From Lentisphaeria bacterium UBA1776 (GTDB taxonomy: Bacteria > Verrucomicrobiota > Lentisphaeria > Victivallales > Victivallaceae), in assembly GCA_002314605.1 (NCBI GenBank), contig DCGO01000124.1, forward strand, positions 6,010-12,068: a DNA stretch of 6,059 nucleotides. The letters run 5' to 3'. The position numbers and the translations under genes are program-made. The notes below the pieces were generated by a model that was given only the letters and a program-made list of their open reading frames with translations, ran no database searches and was not told where the DNA came from. Positions 1 through 5,898 of this stretch are shown in pieces (the first letter of the stretch is position 1; each line of letters begins with the position of its first letter).

Positions 1-275
1 GGGATACGGCGGCGGCGCTGGCGGGCCGCAAATGGGGGAGACACAAAATCGTGAACGGCAAATCTTTGGAAGGGTGTGCCGTGTTTCTGATCGCCGGTAC
101 GGCCGGAGCGCTGATCCTGACCGGAGGGGCTCATCCATGGATGGTGTTCTGCGGTGTGCTGGCCGGATGTCTGGCGGAACTCTTTGAAAAACAGACCCGG
201 GTGGATGACAATCTGGCGATCCCGGCGGTTTTTGTGCTGGTCTGGAGGATTTTTGCGTTTGGAGGCTGGTTATGA
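1..275 (+). CDS. C-terminal part of a Dgk1/Sec59/VTE5-like CTP-dependent lipid or polyprenol kinase (5' end outside window)
   Basis: This is the last 90 codons of an integral-membrane protein, read in frame from base 3; bases 1-2 end a split codon. The open frame runs to the left edge with no stop. A GTG at 51 lies inside conserved sequence and is not the start. Visible motifs are DTAAALAGRKWGRHKI (fragment residues 1-16), GKSLEG (19-24) and VDDNLAIP (67-74). These match the conserved C-terminal pattern of the dolichol kinase/diacylglycerol kinase Dgk1/phytol kinase family (GDT.AA..GR.fG.hk...KS.EG, then DDN..IP). Hydrophobic stretches at about 25-43, 47-60 and 74-90 fit membrane helices. Known members transfer phosphate from CTP to a lipid alcohol at the membrane; the substrate cannot be told here. 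CDP-alcohol-forming CdsA-like enzymes are the main alternative. The stop codon overlaps the next start in ATGA, so translation is probably coupled to the downstream binding protein. Confidence 0.8.
   Translation, partial: DTAAALAGRKWGRHKIVNGKSLEGCAVFLIAGTAGALILTGGAHPWMVFCGVLAGCLAELFEKQTRVDDNLAIPAVFVLVWRIFAFGGWL
261..265 (+). promoter_or_regulatory. Shine-Dalgarno site for the PstS-like gene
   Basis: GGAGG lies six bases before the ATG at 272, inside the end of the upstream kinase gene. It fixes the start of the downstream gene at the ATGA overlap. Confidence 0.75.
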
Positions 276-1042
276 AAGTTTTTTTGCGGGTATGGATCCT
301 GCTTTCCTGTGCGCTGCTGCCGGCCGGGGCGGTCCGGGTAGCCGATACCATCGGCGATGCCGCCGTCCGTCAGGCTGCCATTGCCTGCGTGCTCTCAGGA
401 CGCAAGGCGGACGTTGAACAGATAAGCATGTCGGTTCCCGAGGCGCTTGCGGCACTGAAGGCGGGAAAGGCCGATCTGGCGCTGATCCGGAAGTGCGAAC
501 TCCCGGCAGCCCGGCAGGAGGACGGGAAAATTTATGCCATTGAAACGGCCATGGTCTCGGTTCACCGGGACAATCCCCGGAACAGCTGTTCCAGTCAGGA
601 ACTTGCGGAGATCTTTTCCGGCTGGAAAAAGAGCTGGGTCACACTCAATGGCGAGAGTTTCCGGATCCATCTGATGCGCCAGATGCCGGACAGTGTCCCG
701 GTCCGGCTTTTCTGCCGGAAGATCCTGAAGCAGCGGACTCTGGCGGCGGCTTTCGAGCGGCAGGACTTCATGGAGATCCTCCGGCTGGTTTCCGTCAACA
801 GGCATGCGGCAGCGCTGACCGCCCGGCCGGATATGGAGATCCCCACGGATATCAAGGTCATCAGTGTGGACGGAGTGTATCCGTCGCTGGATCACCTGCG
901 GGCGGGTACATATCCCCTGTGCGAGCGGCGCATGGTGCTGTCCGGGCGCAGGCTTTCGTCGGAAGCGGAGGCATTTCTCTCATTCATCCTTTCCGGTGAC
1001 ATGGCAGTTATTCTGGCCGAAGAAGGACTGCTGCAGCCGTGA
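272..1042 (+). CDS. Exported PstS-like substrate-binding protein (periplasmic-binding fold, degenerate ligand motif)
   Basis: This is a 256-residue protein. Residues 1-20 look like a type I signal peptide: K2 and R6, a hydrophobic core WILLSCALLP, then AGA before V21. The mature part resembles a short phosphate-ABC-transporter binding protein. PEALAALKAGKADLALI near 55-71 parallels the family segment ending in ADI. SSQELAEIFSGWKKSW at 107-122 parallels the PstS 'lt..ql..IFsG.i.nW' motif. YPLCERR at 214-220 and the SEAEAFLSFILSGD stretch at 230-243 match the usual 'YPl.r' and 'FL.FvLS..gq' C-terminal pattern. The family's phosphate-holding Ser/Gly/Thr motifs are not seen: the central R..SGT..F site reads MRQMPDSVPVRLF (135-147). 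It is also short for PstS. The fold is fairly secure, but phosphate as ligand is doubtful. No permease or ATPase gene is in view, so it may act alone or as a sensor. It overlaps both neighbours by four bases (ATGA upstream, GTGA downstream). Confidence 0.75.
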   Translation: MKVFLRVWILLSCALLPAGAVRVADTIGDAAVRQAAIACVLSGRKADVEQISMSVPEALAALKAGKADLALIRKCELPAARQEDGKIYAIETAMVSVHRDNPRNSCSSQELAEIFSGWKKSWVTLNGESFRIHLMRQMPDSVPVRLFCRKILKQRTLAAAFERQDFMEILRLVSVNRHAAALTARPDMEIPTDIKVISVDGVYPSLDHLRAGTYPLCERRMVLSGRRLSSEAEAFLSFILSGDMAVILAEEGLLQP

Positions 1043-2418
1043 GAGTTCTGGCGGCGGTCTCTTTTTTTCTGACGGCGCTCCTGCTGACGGCGGGGGAACT
1101 GACGATTCTGGCTGTCGGCGATACCCATGGGGAAATGGAGAACTGGACGCGTCTGGCGGCGCTGATTTGCCGTGAACGCAAGATTTCGGGTGCGGAGAAT
1201 ACGCTGCTGGCGGATTCGGGGGATACGCTGTACGGCTCTTTTGCCGGATTTTTCAGCCATGGCGATCTCCCGGTGAAAATACTCAATCACCTCCAATTTG
1301 ATGTATGGGTCCCCGGCAATCATGATTTTGAGTACCGGCCTTATTCCTTCGGTGCATTTGCCGGAACGGTGCTGGGAGGGGACTGGGAGTGCGCCGGGTT
1401 CAGACCCCGCACATGGAAGATGTTTGTCCGGGCCGGACACCGGATCGCAGTCATCGGGCTGGGGGTGAGAGATCTGAAACACCGGCTTCTGCCGGACTCC
1501 GGAGTCCGCTTCCGGGAGCCGGATGAAGTGCTGGACCACGCTGTTTCCGAGGCTCTGGCTGCCAAAGCGGAACTGCTGGTGCTGATTTGGCATAACGGCC
1601 TGCACTGGAGCGGCGGATCGCTGTATGAATGCATGCGCCGGCATCCGGAGATCCATGTGGTGATCGGCGCTCACACGCATCAGGAAATCCCGGGTAGAAA
1701 GGCCGGACAGTCGTGGTACGTTCAGCCTGGGAGCCACGGCAGGGCTCTGGCGGTGATCCGGGTCCGTTTTCCGGACAGAGGGAAACCGTTGATCCGGTCC
1801 GGTTTGATCCGGCCGGATGTCCGGGAAAAATATTGCTGGCCGCCGGAGATCGCCGGAATGCTGGAAGTTTCGCACCGGGCCGGGATGCGGCGGCTCGGGA
1901 CCGCGCCGGGGCCTCTCCGTCAGCCGGACAACCGGGACTTCCGGGGCGTGTTCGGGGATCTGGCGGAAAAGGTGCTGAAACGGACCACAGGAGCCGCTGT
2001 TACGGTCCTTGCCATGTATCAGGGGACGGAATCCTGCGGGAACGCTCCTGACGCAGCGGGATTTTTCCGGGTCTATCCTTATGCCGGAAGGATCTGCATG
2101 GTGGAGCTTGTGCCGGAGGATTTGGAACAGGTGATCCGGGATCTCGTCCGTTTTCAGCACAAAAGGCCGAAACTGTCTGTGCGTTTCGGCGGCATCCGGC
2201 TGTACCGGGACCGGAAGGGAAACGTGACAAAAATGGAAATGCCGCCGCCGGGACCGGACGGGAGGATCCGGGTCGGGATGACGGATTTTGAACTTCTTGG
2301 CGCAGGGGACCGGCAGGCGTTTCTCCCGCGGAAGATTGCGGCGGGACTTGCCGTTGCGGATACGGGGATCCTGCTCCGGGATGCGGTGGCGGAAGAGCTG
2401 ACTTTGCCGGAACGCTGA
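1039..2418 (+). CDS. Exported UshA-like 5'-nucleotidase/metallophosphatase
   Basis: This 459-residue protein uses a GTG start that overlaps the previous stop (GTGA). AAGGA at 1023-1027 is a loose Shine-Dalgarno site 11 bases upstream. Residues 1-19 form a signal peptide ending TAG. The calcineurin-like metallophosphatase domain follows, at about 21-250, with all metal-site blocks present: GDTHG (D28, H30), SGDT (D62), PGNHDFE (N94, H95), a WHNG segment (H185) and GAHTH (H212, H214). Family members hydrolyse nucleotides or other phosphomonoesters outside the inner membrane, usually with two divalent metals. A 5'-nucleotidase C-terminal domain follows from about 298, with a GMTDFELLGAGD segment (414-424) like the family's '..dfla.GGDg'. 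Its usual substrate motif (Asn-Gly-Gly-Arg type) is replaced by AMYQGTESCGN (325-335), and the 'PF.N' block reads PYAGRIC (347-353). Catalysis therefore looks intact, but nucleotide recognition looks altered. A SoxB- or YfkN-type relative is the alternative. It sits third in a coupled operon. Confidence 0.85.
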   Translation: MRVLAAVSFFLTALLLTAGELTILAVGDTHGEMENWTRLAALICRERKISGAENTLLADSGDTLYGSFAGFFSHGDLPVKILNHLQFDVWVPGNHDFEYRPYSFGAFAGTVLGGDWECAGFRPRTWKMFVRAGHRIAVIGLGVRDLKHRLLPDSGVRFREPDEVLDHAVSEALAAKAELLVLIWHNGLHWSGGSLYECMRRHPEIHVVIGAHTHQEIPGRKAGQSWYVQPGSHGRALAVIRVRFPDRGKPLIRSGLIRPDVREKYCWPPEIAGMLEVSHRAGMRRLGTAPGPLRQPDNRDFRGVFGDLAEKVLKRTTGAAVTVLAMYQGTESCGNAPDAAGFFRVYPYAGRICMVELVPEDLEQVIRDLVRFQHKRPKLSVRFGGIRLYRDRKGNVTKMEMPPPGPDGRIRVGMTDFELLGAGDRQAFLPRKIAAGLAVADTGILLRDAVAEELTLPER

Positions 2419-2426
2419 TTTTGATG

Positions 2427-2454
2427 TTGTAAAATCCGGAAAAAGATTTATATT
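2427..2454 (+). promoter_or_regulatory. Possible sigma-70 promoter for metG
   Basis: In the 71-base gap before metG, TTGTAA (2427-2432, 4 of 6 to TTGACA) is followed after 16 bases by TATATT (2449-2454, 5 of 6 to TATAAT). The gap is clearly AT-rich against its GC-rich surroundings. No hairpin with a T-run ends the upstream operon here, so read-through is also possible. Confidence 0.45.
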
Positions 2455-2476
2455 AACTGAAAATGTATCCATATTG

Positions 2477-2482
2477 AGGAGG
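2477..2482 (+). promoter_or_regulatory. Strong Shine-Dalgarno site for metG
   Basis: AGGAGG with a seven-base spacer (mostly T) to the ATG at 2490. It fixes the metG start and predicts efficient translation. Confidence 0.85.
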
Positions 2483-2489
2483 TTTTTCC

Positions 2490-4424
2490 ATGGATGAACA
2501 CCATTTTTATGTGACCACGCCGATCTACTATGTGAACGACAAACCCCATATCGGGCACGCATATACCACGATCCTGGCGGATGTGCTGGCGAGGTACAAT
2601 CGCTCGCTGGATGTCCCCACCTACTTTCTGACCGGCACCGATGAGCATGGGCAGAAGGTCCAGAAGGCGGCGGAGAAGCGCGGGATCCCCCCGAAACAGC
2701 ATTGCGATGAAACCGTGGTGGCTTTTCAGGAGCTCTGGAAAAAACTGGGGATCACCAACGATTTCTTTATCCGAACCACCCAGGACAATCATGTGGCGGT
2801 CGTGCAGGAAGTCCTGCAGAAACTCTTCGATTCCGGAGATATTTACAAGAAGGATTACGACGGTTGGTACTGCGTGGGGGACGAGCGGTTCTATACCGAA
2901 AAGGATCTGGTGGACGGCAAGTGTCCTGACTGCGGAAGGGAAGTGACCAAGCTGGTGGAATCCAACTATTTCTTCCGGATGAGCAAATATCAGGACTGGC
3001 TCATCAATTACATCGAGACCCATCCGGATTTCATTTTGCCGGCATTCCGGGCCAATGAGACCCTCGGGTTCCTGCGCAAGCCGCTGGAGGACCTCTGTAT
3101 TTCCCGGCCGAAGAGCCGGCTCTCATGGGGGATCGAACTGCCTTTTGACCGGGACTATGTCTGTTATGTGTGGTTTGATGCATTGCTGAACTACGTTTCC
3201 GCCGTGGGGTATCTCCGGGATGACGGGCGGTTTGCCCGCTGGTGGCCGGCCAGCTGTCAGCTGATCGGCAAGGATATCCTGACCACGCATTCGGTGTACT
3301 GGACCACCATGCTGAAGGCCATGGATGTGCCGCTGCCGAAAACGATCTTCGCCCACGGCTGGTGGCTCATCGGCAATACCAAGATGAGCAAATCCCTGGG
3401 CAATGTGGTGAACCCCATGGAGATGGTGGAGAAATACGGGGTGGATGCGTTCCGCTATTTCCTGCTGTCGGAAATGACGCCGGGGCAGGATGCGTCTTTT
3501 ACGGAAGATGTGTTTGTGACCCGCTACAACAGCGATCTGGCCAATGATCTGGGGAATTTTCTGAGCCGGGTTATCAAGCTGACCATCCGCTCCTGCAATG
3601 GTACGGTCCCCGCCGCCGGGGAGAAGCTCCCGGAGGATCTGGAGTTTGAAAAGACCGCCATGGACGCGGTGGGTGTCATGGAGGATTCTCTGCGGGAAAT
3701 GAAGATTGACCGCGGTCTGGATGCGGTGCTGAATATCGCCCGTGCCGGAAACCGCTACTTTGAACTTACCAAACCCTGGAAGCTGGCCAAGGACGGCGAT
3801 ACGGCGAGGCTGAATACGGTGCTGAACGTGGCGGCGGGAGCGCTCTTCCGGTCCGCCGTACTGCTGAGTCCGGTGATGCCGGGGAAAATGGCGGAACTGG
3901 GAGCCGCATTGGGTTATTCCGAAGCGGAATTTGCCGCCTGCCGGATCGCGGGGCTCCGGACTATGCTTGATCCGGTGACCGGGCGGACCATTGCCGATAC
4001 TGCCGGGCTCTTTCCCCGGGTGGAGCAGGCTCCCGTGCCGGAAGCCAAGCCGGCCAAGGCGGAAAAGAAGGCTGTTTCCGGGGCGGTTCCGGAAGGCGTG
4101 AAACTGATCTCCATCGAGGATTTCTGCAAGACCCGGCTCAAGACGGCCAAAGTCCTCTCCGCCGAACCGGTGGAAGGTGCGGACAAGCTTCTGAAACTTC
4201 AGATCGATCTCGGGAGCGAACAGCGCCAGCTGGTGGCGGGGATTGCCAAATTCTATACCCCGGAAGAAGTGACCGGTCGCACCATTGTAGTGGTCGCCAA
4301 TCTTCAGCCGGCGGTGATCCGCGGCGTCCCTTCCCAGGGGATGCTTCTGGCGGCCAAGGCTGGAAAGACACTCCGTCTCCTTGCCGTGGACGGCGATATG
4401 ATTCCCGGTGCGGATATCGGTTGA
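2490..4424 (+). CDS. metG: Methionine--tRNA ligase with C-terminal tRNA-binding domain
   Basis: This 644-residue cytosolic enzyme charges tRNA-Met with methionine using ATP. It is a class I synthetase: HIGH at 20-23, GTDEHGQKV at 49-57, GKDIL before the catalytic-core helix, and KMSKS at 298-302. The connective insert (about 115-170) carries a zinc-knuckle remnant, C128-V-G-D131 and C145-P-D-C148, in which the expected second cysteine is Asp. The anticodon-binding helical domain follows (about 350-510, including NDLGNFLSRV). A charged Ala/Pro/Lys linker (514-536) leads to an EMAP/Trbp111-like OB-fold domain (540-644, starting ISIEDFCK, ending GADIG). In known enzymes this domain mediates dimerisation and tRNA binding. 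Length and domain order are normal for this two-part type. The gene has its own candidate promoter and strong ribosome site, and a gene for an exported protein follows 22 bases later. No T-box or SAM leader fits in the 71 bases upstream. Confidence 0.97.
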   Translation: MDEHHFYVTTPIYYVNDKPHIGHAYTTILADVLARYNRSLDVPTYFLTGTDEHGQKVQKAAEKRGIPPKQHCDETVVAFQELWKKLGITNDFFIRTTQDNHVAVVQEVLQKLFDSGDIYKKDYDGWYCVGDERFYTEKDLVDGKCPDCGREVTKLVESNYFFRMSKYQDWLINYIETHPDFILPAFRANETLGFLRKPLEDLCISRPKSRLSWGIELPFDRDYVCYVWFDALLNYVSAVGYLRDDGRFARWWPASCQLIGKDILTTHSVYWTTMLKAMDVPLPKTIFAHGWWLIGNTKMSKSLGNVVNPMEMVEKYGVDAFRYFLLSEMTPGQDASFTEDVFVTRYNSDLANDLGNFLSRVIKLTIRSCNGTVPAAGEKLPEDLEFEKTAMDAVGVMEDSLREMKIDRGLDAVLNIARAGNRYFELTKPWKLAKDGDTARLNTVLNVAAGALFRSAVLLSPVMPGKMAELGAALGYSEAEFAACRIAGLRTMLDPVTGRTIADTAGLFPRVEQAPVPEAKPAKAEKKAVSGAVPEGVKLISIEDFCKTRLKTAKVLSAEPVEGADKLLKLQIDLGSEQRQLVAGIAKFYTPEEVTGRTIVVVANLQPAVIRGVPSQGMLLAAKAGKTLRLLAVDGDMIPGADIG

Positions 4425-4434
4425 GAAAAGACGT

Positions 4435-4440
4435 GGGAGG
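4435..4440 (+). promoter_or_regulatory. Shine-Dalgarno site that sets the start of the exported unknown gene
   Basis: GGGAGG lies six bases before GTG 4447. An in-frame upstream GTG at 4408 would overlap metG by 17 bases, lacks such a site and would add a 13-residue charged extension ahead of the signal peptide, so 4447 is preferred. Confidence 0.7.
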
Positions 4441-4446
4441 CGGAAA

Positions 4447-5898
4447 GTGAATGTGCGCAATTTGTTCCTGACGTGGCTTCTTTTTATTGCCGCTTTTCTG
4501 ACGGCCGACGCTGCTGCGGCAAAACCTGCTGCTGCGGCAAAACCTGCTGCTGCGGCGAAGCCGGCGGCACCGAAGCCCGAGGTCTTTGATGAAAGTACGG
4601 ACATTGGCAGACTTTCCGCATCGCTGAAGCGCCTGGACGGGGAGTTCCGGGCCGGACTTCTGTCCAAAAAGATGCCGGATCACCAGGAGGCGATCCGGAA
4701 GGAACTGCAGATCATTTCCAATGCGGTGTCGGTATTGTCGAAGAAGACCGTTTTTTCCGGCCAGGCCGGGTGCGACCGCCGTCTTTTGTACGACTGGGAG
4801 TGTGCCAATGAATTCCGGAATTTCATGGATCGCTCCATCAGCGGGGAGTATTCGGAATTTGCCATCAAGCTGCCTCCCTGTTCCGGTGCGGATGCCGGGA
4901 CGCTGGCGAAGCAGTATCTCGAGGTGGATCTGCAGATGCCCATGCGGGGAGAGGTTCCCAAGGCGGAATCCAAACGGGATTACGGTGCGTTGAAGGACAA
5001 CATGTCTTTCCTCAAGGAGAATCCGCCGCCCCGCAATATCATGACCCTTTATGGTCTGTGGCGGAGCAAGGTAAAGAAAGCGCTGTTTCTGCTGTGGAAA
5101 ATGCAGCGGAATGCCGCCATGACCAGGGGCGGATCGTCCCGGCTGGAGAAACTGTCGGATTTTCTGACGTATCAGATCGAGGAAGTGAAAAAACTGGCGG
5201 TTCCCATGCTTCAGATCCCGAGATCCTCTCCTGCGCAGGAGGAATTTCTCCGGAAACTTCAGGCGGTCCGGCAGGGAGGCATGATCCTTGCTTCCCATGC
5301 CCGGAAGTCCGGCAATGCGGCAGTTGCAAAACGCTTTCAGGATAGCTACAAATTGGAAGGATTGTGGAAGAGTCATGCGGAGAGCACACCGTATCTTTTC
5401 TGCTGGACGGATATTGCTGTGGACAAGCTGCCGGAACAGCTGGAGAGTCTGATGGATCAGCAGCTCCCCCTGGATCCGGCCCTGACGGACCGGAAACTCC
5501 GGGAAGAGAAGAATAAGCAGGAAAGGGCCCAACAGGACAAAGCCCGGCAGGAGAAGAAGAAGAAATCCGCCGAGAAGCGCAATCTGAGGCACCGTACCCG
5601 TACAGCGGATGCGCCTGCTGCTGAAACCCCGGCCGCTTCGGCTCCGGCTCCGGCCGCACCCGGGGCTCCGGCGGTCAAGGCGGCCCCCAAGGATCCTGTG
5701 GCTGCTGCGGTGACGGCATACAATCAGCAGATGTTTCAGGACCTCGGCAGCAGCCGGGGGGAGATCCGCCGGATCCAGCGTTTCAAACGTGACATGAAGG
5801 AGTTTCTGCGGATCCTGAACGAGGTGCAGACGGGAGTCGGGGAATTCAAAGAGGCGTTTCCCGATTGGATTCCGTCCGTTTCCTCCCGGCACCGGTAG
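4447..5898 (+). CDS. Exported helical protein of unknown function with AAAAKP repeats
   Basis: I do not recognise this 483-residue protein. From the preferred GTG start it begins MNVRNLFLTWLLFIAAFL and ends its signal peptide near TADA (residue 22), so it is predicted to leave the cytoplasm. Next come three AAAAKP units (22-39) and an APKP tail, probably a flexible linker. Residues about 45-345 are mostly charged and amphipathic with few glycines, suggesting a helical bundle. The only four cysteines are C109, C119, C145 and C319, which could pair in an oxidising compartment. Residues 348-385 are a highly charged Lys/Glu/Arg/Gln run, likely a long helix or coiled coil. An Ala/Pro-rich stretch (about 386-421) leads to a final helical segment (422-483) rich in Arg, Lys and Glu. 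No catalytic motif is visible. A scaffold, envelope-binding or adaptor role is possible but speculative. It lies 22 bases after metG and is probably cotranscribed with it. Confidence 0.75.
   Translation: MNVRNLFLTWLLFIAAFLTADAAAAKPAAAAKPAAAAKPAAPKPEVFDESTDIGRLSASLKRLDGEFRAGLLSKKMPDHQEAIRKELQIISNAVSVLSKKTVFSGQAGCDRRLLYDWECANEFRNFMDRSISGEYSEFAIKLPPCSGADAGTLAKQYLEVDLQMPMRGEVPKAESKRDYGALKDNMSFLKENPPPRNIMTLYGLWRSKVKKALFLLWKMQRNAAMTRGGSSRLEKLSDFLTYQIEEVKKLAVPMLQIPRSSPAQEEFLRKLQAVRQGGMILASHARKSGNAAVAKRFQDSYKLEGLWKSHAESTPYLFCWTDIAVDKLPEQLESLMDQQLPLDPALTDRKLREEKNKQERAQQDKARQEKKKKSAEKRNLRHRTRTADAPAAETPAASAPAPAAPGAPAVKAAPKDPVAAAVTAYNQQMFQDLGSSRGEIRRIQRFKRDMKEFLRILNEVQTGVGEFKEAFPDWIPSVSSRHR
4510..4563 (+). 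repeat. Three 18-bp tandem repeats encoding AAAAKP
   Basis: Units at 4510-4527 and 4528-4545 are identical (GCTGCTGCGGCAAAACCT). The third, 4546-4563, has the same protein sequence but differs at three bases, and a shorter relative (GCGGCACCGAAGCCC) follows. Two identical units suggest recent duplication or slippage. Each unit is six codons, so gain or loss keeps the frame. Confidence 0.9.

Noticed and set aside
51..53. GTG as start of a 74-residue protein
   Set aside because: The frame stays open to the left edge and the residues before 51 carry conserved kinase-family motifs, so this is an internal Val codon.
2419..2489. T-box or SAM-type leader before metG
   Set aside because: The gap is only 71 bases, with no extended stem or terminator/antiterminator pair visible.
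892..2562. Long 556-codon open frame on the - strand
   Set aside because: It lies antisense to the nucleotidase gene. Its product is rich in Arg, Pro and His without domain logic, as expected from the complement of GC-rich codons, while the + strand frame has clear catalytic motifs.
3123..4667. 514-codon open frame on the - strand
   Set aside because: Antisense to metG, whose motifs are unmistakable. The product is His/Arg/Pro-rich shadow sequence.
4138..5892. 584-codon open frame on the - strand
   Set aside because: It covers the exported unknown gene and the end of metG. The + strand frame has a ribosome site, a signal peptide and sensible composition; this one does not resemble a protein.
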